42,238 nt of DNA from Bacteroidota bacterium (GTDB lineage Bacteria; Bacteroidota; Bacteroidia; Chitinophagales; LD1). The stretch lies in NCBI GenBank assembly GCA_025963485.1, contig JAOQAO010000132.1:1-42238 (forward strand). Reading direction: 5' to 3'. The translations under genes were made by a program, and so were the position numbers. Below the pieces are notes generated by a model. That model was not told the DNA's origin. It searched no databases and worked only from the letters and a program-made list of their open reading frames with translations. Of this stretch, positions 9,059 through 18,677 are shown one piece after another (position 1 is the first letter of the stretch; the number at the start of each line of letters is the position of its first letter).

Positions 9059-10069
9059 ATGTTTGGCATCAACTACATCAAATTTGACTCAATGACCTAT
9101 GTGGTCAAATTTAAAAACGGCAAAATAGATACGGAGGGCCGCGGGCTTTCCTTCTTTTATTTTGCGCCGACCACCTCTATTTCTGCCATACCGATGGGCA
9201 GTAATAACTTGCCTTTTATTTTCAATGAGACCACAAAGGACTACCAGACGGTAAGTATACAGGGTCAGATCGCTTATAAGATCAGCAATCCCAAGCAGCT
9301 TGCAGAGCTTTTGGACTTCACAGTGGATGACAGAGGTATTTATAAAAAAGATGATAGCGAGAAACTGAATCAACGTATCATAAACGAATCTCAAACAGCT
9401 ACGTCATATTTCATACACGGCCTGGGATTGAAGGAAGCTATTCGTTCTGCCAAGGCCATAGAGACTAAAATATCCGAAGGCCTGGCCGCATCACAGGCAG
9501 TGTCCAATCTGGGTATAGAGATACTTAGCGTAAACATACTGGCTATAAGGGCCACCCCTGAGATGGAGCGCGCACTGGAAACGGAGACTCGCGAAAAACT
9601 GCAGCAGGAGGCGGATCAGGCTATCTATGAGCGGAGGAACTTCGCCGTAGAGCAGGAGCAGAAAATAAAAGAAAGTGAGCTGAATACAGAGATCGCCGTA
9701 GAGGAAAAGAAAAAACAAATATCCGAGAAGAAAATGGAAGGCCTCGTGCAGCAGGCAGAAAGCGAACGCAAGCTCCGTGAGATGAAAGTGCAGGCAGATA
9801 TCTCTGTGGAAAACCAACGCAAAGCCTTGATAGAACAAAAGACCAGCAATGACCGCAAAGAAGCTGAAACACAGGGCTACCAGATAGAAACTATGCTCAA
9901 ACCATACAAGGATATAGATTGGCGCACCCTTCAGGCACTTAATAATAATGGTGATGCGAAGTTTAATATCGCGCTCGCATTCCGCCAGCTGGCTGAGAAC
10001 GCGGGAAAGATAGGCACGCTCAATATAAGCCCTGACCTGCTCGATACACTGCTCAAGGATAAGAAGTAA
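9059..10069 (+). CDS. SPFH/Band 7 domain protein
   Basis: A 336-residue protein when started at the ATG at 9059 (MFGINYIKFD); an upstream in-frame TTG at 9020 would add 13 residues and is less likely. An SPFH/Band-7 domain (about 1-170) has no transmembrane or signal segment. It is followed by a long Glu/Lys/Gln-rich coiled coil (about 175-275) and a short C-terminal region. SPFH proteins oligomerise into ring or cage scaffolds on membranes (stomatin, flotillin, HflK/C). The missing membrane anchor suggests a cytosolic or peripheral scaffold. The NAD-kinase-like gene starts 5 bases after its stop, so the two are almost certainly co-transcribed. Confidence 0.85.
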   Translation: MFGINYIKFDSMTYVVKFKNGKIDTEGRGLSFFYFAPTTSISAIPMGSNNLPFIFNETTKDYQTVSIQGQIAYKISNPKQLAELLDFTVDDRGIYKKDDSEKLNQRIINESQTATSYFIHGLGLKEAIRSAKAIETKISEGLAASQAVSNLGIEILSVNILAIRATPEMERALETETREKLQQEADQAIYERRNFAVEQEQKIKESELNTEIAVEEKKKQISEKKMEGLVQQAESERKLREMKVQADISVENQRKALIEQKTSNDRKEAETQGYQIETMLKPYKDIDWRTLQALNNNGDAKFNIALAFRQLAENAGKIGTLNISPDLLDTLLKDKK

Positions 10070-10074
10070 GGGCA

Positions 10075-10998
10075 ATGAATATCGAATATGCCATCATTGT
10101 CAAAAATAAAACGCGCCTCGAATCACTCATAGAGCGGTTTAATACCAAAGCACAGGCGAAATTTTATATAGAGCGGCAGGGAGGTGACTACAATGATTAT
10201 GAATCGGAGCATGAGATTTTTCACCAATCGCTGACTCAGGTGGAGCGTTATTTGTCTCAGGTGCTCCGGCATAAAATAGTTGAGCGCTCTTTTGTCCCCT
10301 CCTTCCTGTTCAATCAAAATCATGTGGTCGTGGTCATAGGCCAGGATGGACTCGTAGCCAATACGGCCAAGTATGTAAATAACATACCTATAGTCGCCGT
10401 CAACCCCGAATCAGATAGATATGACGGGGTCCTGTTGCCTTTTTCTCCGGACAATTTTGTACCCGCTATAGAGAGTGTGATCCGAGGTACGTATAATAAA
10501 CGCATAGCCTCATTCGCCGAAGCGCAGCTAAATGACGGACAGCGGCTATTGGCCTTCAATGATCTTTTCGTAGGGGCCTCCAGCCATGTATCTGCACGCT
10601 ACAGGATATCATACGGCCGAAATAGTGAGGAGCAGTCATCTTCCGGCATTATCATCTCCACGCAGTCAGGCGCCACTGGCTGGTTGAGCTCTATTTTCAA
10701 TATGAGCTATGGTATCCATAATTTCATAGAAAAAAGTAATAGCACCAGCCGCCGTGCTAAGCTAAAAGATGATCAGTTGCTCTTTGCTGTGCGCGAGCCA
10801 TTTGCCAGTAAGAAGACACAGACAGGCTTACAGGCAGGGGTTTTGCAAGGGCAGACCAGACTTACCGTCCAGTCATATATGCCCTCCAATGGAGTTATCT
10901 TTTCGGATGGTATAGAGTCAGATTACTTACGGTTTAATTCCGGTACTATCGCAACTATTGGTATAGCCAATGAGAAGGCCACACTCGTTCTGCCTTAG
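10075..10998 (+). CDS. Divergent NAD(+)/NADH-kinase-like protein (GQDG subfamily)
   Basis: A 307-residue protein with an NAD-kinase/diacylglycerol-kinase-type fold. The nucleotide-binding GGDG motif reads GQDG (89-92, with the key Asp91 kept) in the context VVVVIGQDGLVANTAKY. The second motif is FNDLFVG (161-167), in place of the usual NE/D segment; GIIISTQSGATGW (191-203) replaces the usual STPTGSTA; the C-terminus keeps the DG...L..G..I pattern. Residues 1-80 are an extra helical region not found in standard NAD kinases. The GQDGLVAN variant is, as I recall, shared by a widespread uncharacterised group often annotated as sugar or NAD kinase. Activity is unproven. It ends 14 bases before the convergent fibre gene. 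Confidence 0.75.
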   Translation: MNIEYAIIVKNKTRLESLIERFNTKAQAKFYIERQGGDYNDYESEHEIFHQSLTQVERYLSQVLRHKIVERSFVPSFLFNQNHVVVVIGQDGLVANTAKYVNNIPIVAVNPESDRYDGVLLPFSPDNFVPAIESVIRGTYNKRIASFAEAQLNDGQRLLAFNDLFVGASSHVSARYRISYGRNSEEQSSSGIIISTQSGATGWLSSIFNMSYGIHNFIEKSNSTSRRAKLKDDQLLFAVREPFASKKTQTGLQAGVLQGQTRLTVQSYMPSNGVIFSDGIESDYLRFNSGTIATIGIANEKATLVLP

Positions 10999-11012
10999 CA
11001 CCTCAATCGTGT

Positions 11013-13295
11013 CTATGGGAATGAAGACCCGGTTGGTATCGTACCCACCTCCCTACGGATGAAGGCTACCTGAACGGTTTTTGTATTACCGCCGTCGCTG
11101 GTACCATTATAGTCCAGATTGACCTGCCAGTTGCTGCCGTTGACAGACCACTTGGCGCCAAACGGATAATACAAACTGATACCGCTGGCTGATCCTCCAT
11201 CGAAGCCGATGACCATTGGCAACCAATTGGCTACAGCATAATTCTTGCCGCCAAAACTCGTAATACCGCAGTTGTCAGAGTTGCAGCTTACCCGCTGAAA
11301 CTCCATGATACTGGTACCGCCAGCTACTGTGAGCTGACCCGAATTTTGTATCGCAAAAGCATCCGTAGTTCCTGCCGAGTTGCCACCACCCTGATCCGTG
11401 AAAAATTTGATGGGTGAGTTATTGCTTGCGATCCTGATCCAAGCACCGCTGGTCTGTGAATATAAGCCGAGGTCACTGGTCACATTGATAGCAGTAGTGC
11501 TACCTGATTGTATGACACCATTGGTTATGTATAGCCTGCCACCTATGTTTGCCTCCTGTACCATAGAGGTGGTCTTGATGCCTATATTGCCGCCAGTACC
11601 GTATATGTATGATGCTGCATTATTGCCGAGTTGCAATGCACCTATAGCAGCATTGCTTGAGCCGAGTACACCTGCTGTATTAGCAGCATTGACATCGGCT
11701 ATCCACGCATCATCACCGACCTGGAGTATATTGCCACTGCCGGAGGTAGTGCGATAAATGCTACCCGCACGTATATCACCGCTCACGTCCAGTGTATATT
11801 GTGGATTGGAGTTGCCGATACCGACGCTGCCACCTATAGGCTGCAAGGAGATCGGATATGCAGTATTCAATCCCGACCTGTCCGCAGACTGTAGCCACGA
11901 ACCCCAAGGCGACGCATTAAAATTGCCTATATCGAGCAGGTTGCCATTACCTGTGCTATTCTGTATACGGACTATAGCTGTAGAGGTAGTACCGCTGTTA
12001 GCCGGCGGCAGGTTCACGCCTTTGATGTCGAGTTGCTGGGTAGGTGCATTATTATTAACTCCAAGCCTGCCGCTGGCGTCTATTCGCATACTTTCTGCCC
12101 ATGAGGTCGCCCCCGTGCGCCTACCTACGACGAAGTTGGCCGCAGCGTTTGCACCTGTGCCCGCCACTGCCCCCAGATAAATATTATTAGCGCCATTGGA
12201 CGAGTTATACGCATTGAAATCTATCAGCGCGCCGCTATTGACTGAGTTGGCATTGGCAGCGATCGCCAGCACCGTACCTGCAGGATTAAATGCATATCTC
12301 GAAGATGAGCTCAATGCAAATGTTTCACCCGGTGCATTGATGGTCATCGGCATGGTAGAAGTTCCGAGAGACGTAACATTGAAATTAGCGCCAGGCGAAG
12401 AGGTGCCGATACCAAGCTGGCCCGCACTAGTGAGGCGCATCCTTTCTATATTGCTTGTACCAAATACGAGGTCTTTGCCATCAGTATTGCCGAGAAAATT
12501 CTCACTACCACCAAAGGTACTCGTACCGTATGTGCCTGGTGTAACTGGTTGCGTGATACCGTTGTTGCCTTTCAGTCCCCAGTTCAGAGAGTTGTTACTC
12601 ACCCATGTAGGAGCGGCAGCGGTATTCGCCTGGAGTATCTGGCCTGTGTTGCCGACTGCAGTTGCGCTTACCGTATTGGCATCAGACCAGTATGCCACGC
12701 CGTTAGTTGTACCTGTCACACCGGAGATAGCTGTGCCGTTGCCCTTGAGCATACCAGTAGCGGTGGTCGACAGCGTAATAGCCGGTGTAGAAGTCGAGGT
12801 CGCGACAGTTCCGGCCAGACCATTGGCAGTAGCGACAGATACACCGGTCACTGTGCCGACTGTTGTTGCCGAAGTAGTAATAAACCAAGCCGAACCCGAG
12901 CTCTGGAGAGTCACTGAGCCTCCTGTTAGCAGGAATGTATTAGACGATATGCCTCCTATAGTTATATTTTCAGCGGCATTGCCTTTGATAGTGATCGTAT
13001 TGCCACCGGCAGTGCCATTATAGACGATCTGATAAACGCGGCGGGTGCTCGTAGCCACTGCAGGTAGCGTGATAGTATAGGCGCTACCTGGTGTCGCTAG
13101 TATTGTACTATATGTAGCATCGAGCGTAGTAGCTCCAGATACAGTCTGTATAGCTGTACCCAATGAGCCGGTCACATCGAGTTTCGATACAGGGCTGTTA
13201 GTTCCTACACCCACATTCTGTGCATAGAGTGAGGAAGAAATAAAACCTGAAAAAAGACCAAGGAATATGCTGGCAGCGAAAATTTTCGTTTTCAT
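11013..13295 (-). CDS. Secreted repeat protein with tail-fibre-like GIGT repeats
   Basis: A 760-residue protein with a signal peptide ending at LYA (residue 25). It is dominated by Gly/Ser/Thr/Ala/Asn beta-strand repeats. Four units follow the pattern VGVGTNSPVSKLDVTG: also GQLGIGTSSPGANFNV, GRLGVNNNAPTQQLDIKG and GSVGIGNSNPQYTLDVSG. This pattern is common in Bacteroidota proteins that resemble phage tail-fibre shafts. No C-terminal intramolecular chaperone (peptidase S74) or type IX sorting domain is seen; the last 100 residues form a distinct globular tail with two Cys close together (CNSDNC). It probably forms an extracellular trimeric fibre, but this is inference. It sits alone, convergent with the NAD-kinase-like gene. 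Confidence 0.75.
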   Translation of the reverse strand: MKTKIFAASIFLGLFSGFISSSLYAQNVGVGTNSPVSKLDVTGSLGTAIQTVSGATTLDATYSTILATPGSAYTITLPAVATSTRRVYQIVYNGTAGGNTITIKGNAAENITIGGISSNTFLLTGGSVTLQSSGSAWFITTSATTVGTVTGVSVATANGLAGTVATSTSTPAITLSTTATGMLKGNGTAISGVTGTTNGVAYWSDANTVSATAVGNTGQILQANTAAAPTWVSNNSLNWGLKGNNGITQPVTPGTYGTSTFGGSENFLGNTDGKDLVFGTSNIERMRLTSAGQLGIGTSSPGANFNVTSLGTSTMPMTINAPGETFALSSSSRYAFNPAGTVLAIAANANSVNSGALIDFNAYNSSNGANNIYLGAVAGTGANAAANFVVGRRTGATSWAESMRIDASGRLGVNNNAPTQQLDIKGVNLPPANSGTTSTAIVRIQNSTGNGNLLDIGNFNASPWGSWLQSADRSGLNTAYPISLQPIGGSVGIGNSNPQYTLDVSGDIRAGSIYRTTSGSGNILQVGDDAWIADVNAANTAGVLGSSNAAIGALQLGNNAASYIYGTGGNIGIKTTSMVQEANIGGRLYITNGVIQSGSTTAINVTSDLGLYSQTSGAWIRIASNNSPIKFFTDQGGGNSAGTTDAFAIQNSGQLTVAGGTSIMEFQRVSCNSDNCGITSFGGKNYAVANWLPMVIGFDGGSASGISLYYPFGAKWSVNGSNWQVNLDYNGTSDGGNTKTVQVAFIRREVGTIPTGSSFP

Positions 13296-13529
13296 TATTA
13301 ATGATTAAACGTCGTGAAAATAAAAGTTGGCAAATGTACCATCAAAAAACACCATCTCCTAACAAACGGACGATATTTTCCCATAAACAATAAAATAGTT
13401 GTATAATGGGTTTGTAGATATCCCTGTTAACGCTGTTTATCGCTGGATAACAGTTGAGTGTTTCCAGCTATTTTTATTCGTTTTGATCTGTATTCAAATC
13501 ACAAATCAACAACCATAAATCATAAATAA

Positions 13530-14660
13530 CTACTCCTTCACCCACTCTCCCGCTCTCTGCGGTAGCAGTATAGGATTTACACGACCAGAGTGCTTTCCAT
13601 CCCATTGCACTTCAAAGTTGCTGAGTCGCAGGTCCGGTACATAATAGTCGGTCGAAATGATCTGCGCACCGCTCTGCATCGCCACGATCTTGCGATGCGG
13701 ATCATTGGCGCGGGCATCCATCGTCTCTATATCTGAACGTGTGCGCACTATATAGCCTTCCTTGATCAGTTTGATGATATTGGCGCTGTCTCCGATAGAC
13801 TCATCCTGCATGATAAAGGCCGTTTCACTTTTACCTTCACGTCCATATACACACATGGCACGGCCAGCGAGCTCAGGATGGCCTTTGAGATAATCTGTTT
13901 TTGAACCGCCCAGCATGATCAGTACGATCTTGCCGCGGCACTCATCCAGCGCCGGCCAGCCATTATGTTGCGCCATATCTCCGAGGGAAGCATATTTTCC
14001 ACGCAGCTTGTCTGGCGTCAGGATACTCTTCAGGTCATCGCCAAAAACCGACCTGATCTCTGCATCTATCGCATCATAGGCGGCAGAGTCAAAGGGTACC
14101 ACGCGTTTGAAACCAAGAAAGCGAAGTGTCTTGCTATGATCGGCAGGGCCACCTGTTTTCGGTTCTACATTGATAAAGATCGGGAGATGGTTCGGGTGAG
14201 CATCACTCCACTTCTTCACCGCTATCAGCGACTCTTTGAAAGTATAGTAGTGCGTCTGATAATCCACATCCTTTATATGCAGCACTTTAAATCCCGGCTT
14301 GCGCAATTCCTCCACGCCCGACCGCACAGGTACTCCGTGAACGAATGCATTTATCTTTCTTTTGTAAAGCGTCCCACCCTTCGGGTCATTGTATATATCG
14401 ATCTCCAGGCCACGCATATGATAGGCAAACTGTGAATCAAACGGCATGTGCCCATAGTCTATCCGTATCGGGTCCGCATCAGCGCCGAGGCGCTTGCGCA
14501 TCTTCATCATAAACTTCATCACCCGCGGATCCGGCAGTTTCTTATAGCTGTTGTGGCTCCCTATGACCTGTATCTGGTTCAGTTTCAGATCGTCAGAATT
14601 CTGCGCAATAACTGCGCTACACATAAGCAATAGCAATGCTCCCGAAAACAATACTTTCAT
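13530..14660 (-). CDS. Secreted Ca2+-dependent PI-PLC-like phosphodiesterase
   Basis: Started at the ATG at 14660 (MKVLFSG) the protein has 376 residues and a clean signal peptide cleaved after VIA; an in-frame ATG at 14678 would add six residues before the signal and is less likely. PI-PLC TIM-barrel motifs are visible: QVIGSHNSYK with the first catalytic His, RGLEIDIYNDP with metal-binding acidic residues, VLHIKDVDYQ with the second His, and FINVEPK. This order fits the Ca2+-dependent phosphoinositide phospholipase C (PI-PLC-C1) family found in secreted bacterial proteins; the substrate (lipid phosphodiester) is inferred from family only. It is followed on the left by a 234-base AT-rich gap. 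Confidence 0.82.
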   Translation of the reverse strand: MKVLFSGALLLLMCSAVIAQNSDDLKLNQIQVIGSHNSYKKLPDPRVMKFMMKMRKRLGADADPIRIDYGHMPFDSQFAYHMRGLEIDIYNDPKGGTLYKRKINAFVHGVPVRSGVEELRKPGFKVLHIKDVDYQTHYYTFKESLIAVKKWSDAHPNHLPIFINVEPKTGGPADHSKTLRFLGFKRVVPFDSAAYDAIDAEIRSVFGDDLKSILTPDKLRGKYASLGDMAQHNGWPALDECRGKIVLIMLGGSKTDYLKGHPELAGRAMCVYGREGKSETAFIMQDESIGDSANIIKLIKEGYIVRTRSDIETMDARANDPHRKIVAMQSGAQIISTDYYVPDLRLSNFEVQWDGKHSGRVNPILLPQRAGEWVKE

Positions 14661-14770
14661 GTGAAAATTTTGATGCAAATAAAATCAATTCCCTCAGATA
14701 GGTTTGTATTTCTCTGTGGGCTCCCTTGTATTTCCTCAATCCTCTGTGCCCTCTGTGACACTTGTTCTCC

Positions 14771-16573
14771 TTACAATATCTCTTCCTTCTTAGCATTCAC
14801 CGTCACCCTATTCTTACTCATCAGTCTGGTGATCAATCCGTCGACTTTCGGCACCTCATACTCAAAGAAATATTGAAGTGCATACATTTTTGACTGTAGA
14901 AACTCAGCAGAATAGTTCTTGCTTTGAGCTTGCTTCAACTCTTCGACCTTAGTGCCCTGCTTGATCCACTGCCAGCCTATGGCCAGTATACCAAAAAGCT
15001 CCAGGTACAATGTCGCGTCAGACAGATAAGCCTCGGGCCCCTCGCTCTGTGCGACACTCACGAGGTGTACCGTCACTTCCTGCAGCTTCATCAGTTTCTC
15101 TCCGAGCCCTATTGCATAGGCTTTGATCGAGTCATATTTTTGTGCTTTCTCTATATCCTCCATCACCTCCTGCATGAGCAGCATAGTTGCCATGCCATTC
15201 TTCATCATCACCTTGCGGCCGAGCAGGTCCATACCATGTATAGCAGTCGCACCTTCGTGCAGTGTATGTATCCGCGTCTCGCGGAAAAATAACTCAGCCA
15301 TAAACTCCTTAGTATATCCGTAACCACCAAAGCACTGCAAAGCAGCGCTCGTGGTCTGGATACTCATCTCCGCCGGGTATGATTTCACCATCGGGGTAAG
15401 TAGTTCCAGCACCAGCAGGTTTCTTTCCTTCTCTTCTCCTTCTGACGCCTGCCACCTGTCATAGCGCGTAGTCGCCTCCATGACCAGTGACAGCGAACCC
15501 TCCACTATTGCCTTTTGGAATAACAACAACCGCTTCACATCCGCATGCTCGATGATCGGTATCTGCGGCTTGGCGGGATCTTTCTCTGTCACCTTGCGGC
15601 CTTGCAGCCTTATATTGGCATAGTCCAGGGAATTGTAATAAGCTGCAGAGGCTATGGACACCGCATTGCATCCCACGCCTATCCGCGCTTCATTCATCAT
15701 CTGAAACATATAGCTCAGACCCTTATTTGCTTCGCCCACGAGGTATCCATGGCAGTCACTATTTTCTCCCATGATCAGGTGCGCGATAGGCGCACCATGG
15801 TATCCCATTTTATGAAATACGCCTGCTGTATTGACATCATTGAATACCAGTTCTCCATTAGCCTTTGGTCTCAATCTCGGCACTATAAAGAGGGATATAC
15901 CCTTCGTACCAAGCGGCGCTCCCTCTATACGTGCGAGCATGAGGTGTACCACATTGTCTACTGCATCGGAGTCACCACAGCTGATAAATACTTTTTGCCC
16001 TTTGATCAGATAATGCCCATCCGCCGTTGGCGTAGCAGTGCTCGTCAGATCAGACAGTGAACTACCCGCACCCGGCTCTGTCATGGCCATCGTGCCTTGC
16101 CAATCGCCGCTATACATCTTGGGGATAAACTTTTCCTTTAGCTCCTGAGTCGCGAAAGATTCGATCAGGTGCGCAGCACCTGTGGTCAGGTACGGGTATA
16201 CCATCGTCGAATAGTTGGCAGCTCCCATCACAAAACCCACGGCCTGCACCACAGTGAAAGGCACCTGCTGCCCGCCGAACTCATGCGGGGCCGACATAGA
16301 TATCCAGCCATCCTTGCCGAATGTCTGCATCAGGTCTCGCATCTTTGGGTGTACTTTGACACGGCCATTTTCTATATACGGTGGCTTATTATCCATTTCC
16401 ACCAGTATCGGCCTGAGCTGCGTCTCTGACATAGTACCAGCCGCATCCAGTATCATATCCAGGCTCTCCGGAGTATGATCTTTAAATATTTCTTTTTTGC
16501 AAAGCTCATCTATCGGGAATACGTCATGAAGCAAAAAGTTCAGGTTCTCTTTGGAGTAAAATTTAGAAGACAT
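14771..16573 (-). CDS. Acyl-CoA dehydrogenase (long, DmdC/AcdB-like)
   Basis: A 600-residue flavoprotein, longer than the usual 380 because of a C-terminal extension as in 3-methylmercaptopropionyl-CoA dehydrogenase-type enzymes. The FAD/substrate-binding motif AMTEPGAGSSLSDL is at 163-176. The catalytic base is probably Glu440 in LHEGATAIHGMDLLGRK, aligned with the family YEGTNGIQALDLVGRK. QCFGGYGYTKEF (413-424) is the conserved FAD-contact segment. It would oxidise an acyl-CoA to the enoyl-CoA and pass electrons to ETF; the chain specificity cannot be told. It is an isolated gene with no beta-oxidation partner nearby. Confidence 0.9.
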   Translation of the reverse strand: MSSKFYSKENLNFLLHDVFPIDELCKKEIFKDHTPESLDMILDAAGTMSETQLRPILVEMDNKPPYIENGRVKVHPKMRDLMQTFGKDGWISMSAPHEFGGQQVPFTVVQAVGFVMGAANYSTMVYPYLTTGAAHLIESFATQELKEKFIPKMYSGDWQGTMAMTEPGAGSSLSDLTSTATPTADGHYLIKGQKVFISCGDSDAVDNVVHLMLARIEGAPLGTKGISLFIVPRLRPKANGELVFNDVNTAGVFHKMGYHGAPIAHLIMGENSDCHGYLVGEANKGLSYMFQMMNEARIGVGCNAVSIASAAYYNSLDYANIRLQGRKVTEKDPAKPQIPIIEHADVKRLLLFQKAIVEGSLSLVMEATTRYDRWQASEGEEKERNLLVLELLTPMVKSYPAEMSIQTTSAALQCFGGYGYTKEFMAELFFRETRIHTLHEGATAIHGMDLLGRKVMMKNGMATMLLMQEVMEDIEKAQKYDSIKAYAIGLGEKLMKLQEVTVHLVSVAQSEGPEAYLSDATLYLELFGILAIGWQWIKQGTKVEELKQAQSKNYSAEFLQSKMYALQYFFEYEVPKVDGLITRLMSKNRVTVNAKKEEIL

Positions 16574-16659
16574 GGATATGGATGTATAGAGTTTTGAAGG
16601 AAAATGTTTTATCGAAATTTATTCGCCGATGAATGTATAAAATATCCACAAAACAAAAA

Positions 16660-16692
16660 CGGGTGACTGAAACTATTGTCTCCCGTCACCCG
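16660..16692 (-). terminator. Intrinsic terminator after the downstream PhoD gene
   Basis: Read on the minus strand, CGGGTGAC pairs with GTCACCCG (16660-16667 and 16685-16692) around a 17-base loop, and the stem is followed by TTTTTGTTTTGT. It lies about 20 bases past the stop of the gene ending at 16714, so it is a good rho-independent terminator. Confidence 0.8.
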
Positions 16693-16713
16693 CCTTTTCG
16701 TAATTGTATTAAG

Positions 16714-18573
16714 TTACTTCCCTTTCACGATCTGCTTGCTATATGTTTTGCCGGAGGCAGTCACGCTCATGATATAGCTTCCTGCGCCCAGGTTATCGAT
16801 ATAGACCTTCGTATCGTAGAGGCCATATTGGCTCTCAGTGGTCGATTTATTATAGACCACCCTGCCGCTCATGTCTGTGATATGTATTTCCACTTTAGAC
16901 GGTTCTGACAGATAGTACTGGAGCGCTACTTCATTCTCAGCCGGATTGGGATAGCAACCAAGGACGATCATATTTTTAGATATGTTGCGTATGCCGGTGG
17001 CACCGCTGGTTAGTGGCGGATTGCCGGGACGCGGTCCGAGTATGCCCGGCGCCTGACGGAGGAAACGTTCATTATTCACATTCATCCACTGTGCATCATC
17101 CGTAGCTGTGTAGGTCTGGCTGGTGACCGTATTCACATGTATGAAGTCACCCTGTACACGCTGTTTATTTACATCAAATAGCAGGTACCCGCGCAGGTGG
17201 AGCTCTGTATATTTCACATGCGGCTCGAGGCTCATGACATAAGCTGCAGTGAATGCATTGACCTCATCACTCGTAGATGTCACGCTAGTGGTCACGAACT
17301 CCGTCAATGCAGACCCATGGCCGGTGGCAGGGTCATAGATAGAATCGGGATGAGGTACATCATTGCCCCAGGCACAGTGAATATCGCCTGTAAGGAAAAC
17401 TATATCCTTCAGATTATTCTGCATAATATGATCCAGCAATCTCTTCCTCTCAGCGGGATAACCATCCCATTGGTCGCCATTGAGGATGTGTTCTTGTATA
17501 GTCAGAGGAGCTAGCATGACCTGGTTGCCTACTACCTTCCACTGCGCAGTAGAGTTGCTTAGCTCCCCTTTGAACCACTGCATTTGGGGACGTCCGAGCA
17601 TCTGCCTGTTGGTATCTAAAAGGAGAGCGACCGTGTCTGGAATCAATATGTCCAAAGTAGAGTCACGCCCCTCATAGCGTGTATCGATCATGATAAAATC
17701 CAACAGATTTCCCCAATGTTCTGTGCGGTGGATGATAGTATCATTGCCCGGCGCAATCTCGCGTATTGGCAGCCACTCGAAATAGGCTTTTTTGCCTGCA
17801 TCCTTGCGTGTGTACCAGTCTCCTTCAGTATTCGGATTGTGCCCGTTGGCCCCGTCATGCCAGGAGTCATTGCTCGTCTCATGGTCGTCCCAAATGGTGA
17901 TGAACGGATACTGCGCATGGCAGTTGCGCAGATCGGGATCGAGCTTATACTGAGAGTGGCGCATCCTGTAGTCTGCAAGTGTAATGGCCTCATGAGATGG
18001 ATCATGCAGACGCATGCTATCTCCTGCATAACCAAATGCACGCGCACCCGACTCATAATAGTAATCACCCAGATGCAGCACGGCGTCTATATCATTACGA
18101 TTGGCTATCTCATGGTATACATTGAAAAAACCTACCTGGATATTCGAACATGAAACAACAGCAAAACGCAAGCTGTCGATATTGCCCACCGGAGCCGTCC
18201 GTGTCCTGCCGAGACTGGAGTATTTGCCGTAGGCGCTGAAGCGATAGTAGTACCAACTATTGGGCGTCAGGCCGGTAGCATCAAGCTTCACCGTATTATC
18301 TATAGACGTATCGGTAGTCACACTGCCCGAGTTGATAATATGGATAAAGCCGGTATCTGTAGCGATCTGCCAGTCTACGCTGACAGATGGGGAGTCCGTA
18401 GTGACGCGTGTCCATAGGATGACGCGGTCAGAAAGCGGGTCTCCCGATGCCACTCCGTGAAAGAAAGGCGCCAGCGCACTATCGACCAGCGGTCTCGATG
18501 GGAGCAGGTAGCCCTGCCCATGGGCCGATATAGCTGCGGTCAAACTAAGGAAAAGGATAAAAAGTCTGTTCAT
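16714..18573 (-). CDS. PhoD-type alkaline phosphatase with type IX sorting domain (copy 1)
   Basis: From the ATG at 18573 the protein has 619 residues, with a signal peptide ending at AHG/Q (residue 19-20); an upstream ATG at 18618 would place 15 residues before the signal. An N-terminal Ig-like PhoD domain precedes the metallophosphatase: VVSCSN (139-144), HLGDYYYE (167-174), TIWDDHETSND (226-236), and FLTGDIHCAWG (393-403), which carry the metal ligands. The last 80 residues, starting at CYPNPAENE, are a type A Por-secretion sorting domain, so it is exported through the type IX system and probably surface-bound. Family members hydrolyse phosphomonoesters or diesters with Ca/Fe. It lies directly downstream of a close paralogue. 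Confidence 0.9.
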   Translation of the reverse strand: MNRLFILFLSLTAAISAHGQGYLLPSRPLVDSALAPFFHGVASGDPLSDRVILWTRVTTDSPSVSVDWQIATDTGFIHIINSGSVTTDTSIDNTVKLDATGLTPNSWYYYRFSAYGKYSSLGRTRTAPVGNIDSLRFAVVSCSNIQVGFFNVYHEIANRNDIDAVLHLGDYYYESGARAFGYAGDSMRLHDPSHEAITLADYRMRHSQYKLDPDLRNCHAQYPFITIWDDHETSNDSWHDGANGHNPNTEGDWYTRKDAGKKAYFEWLPIREIAPGNDTIIHRTEHWGNLLDFIMIDTRYEGRDSTLDILIPDTVALLLDTNRQMLGRPQMQWFKGELSNSTAQWKVVGNQVMLAPLTIQEHILNGDQWDGYPAERKRLLDHIMQNNLKDIVFLTGDIHCAWGNDVPHPDSIYDPATGHGSALTEFVTTSVTSTSDEVNAFTAAYVMSLEPHVKYTELHLRGYLLFDVNKQRVQGDFIHVNTVTSQTYTATDDAQWMNVNNERFLRQAPGILGPRPGNPPLTSGATGIRNISKNMIVLGCYPNPAENEVALQYYLSEPSKVEIHITDMSGRVVYNKSTTESQYGLYDTKVYIDNLGAGSYIMSVTASGKTYSKQIVKGK

Positions 18574-18625
18574 GATTATATGTACTTTATGTAGAATGAA
18601 TCCAGGAAATATCTGCAAAGCTAAA

Positions 18626-18660
18626 ACGGGTGGCCGGCACTCCCGTACCTCGCCACCCGT
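18626..18660 (-). terminator. Intrinsic terminator between the two PhoD paralogues
   Basis: On the minus strand ACGGGTGGC pairs with GCCACCCGT (18652-18660 and 18626-18634) and is followed by TTTT, 18 bases beyond the stop of the gene ending at 18678. Stem sequence is very like the terminator at 16660-16692, as expected if the gene and its terminator were duplicated together. Confidence 0.8.
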
Positions 18661-18677
18661 CTTTTTATTATTTGTTT

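Noticed and set aside
9491-10075. 194-codon minus-strand ORF opposite the SPFH gene
   Set aside because: Leu/Phe-rich antisense of a Glu/Lys coiled-coil region, a common artefact.
12196-13023. 275-codon plus-strand ORF opposite the fibre protein
   Set aside because: Shadow ORF created by the biased Gly/Thr/Ala codon use of the repeat protein on the minus strand; no domain or signal is seen.
11013-13295. Fibre gene as part of a prophage
   Set aside because: No tail, capsid, integrase or lysis gene is nearby and the protein has a Sec signal peptide.
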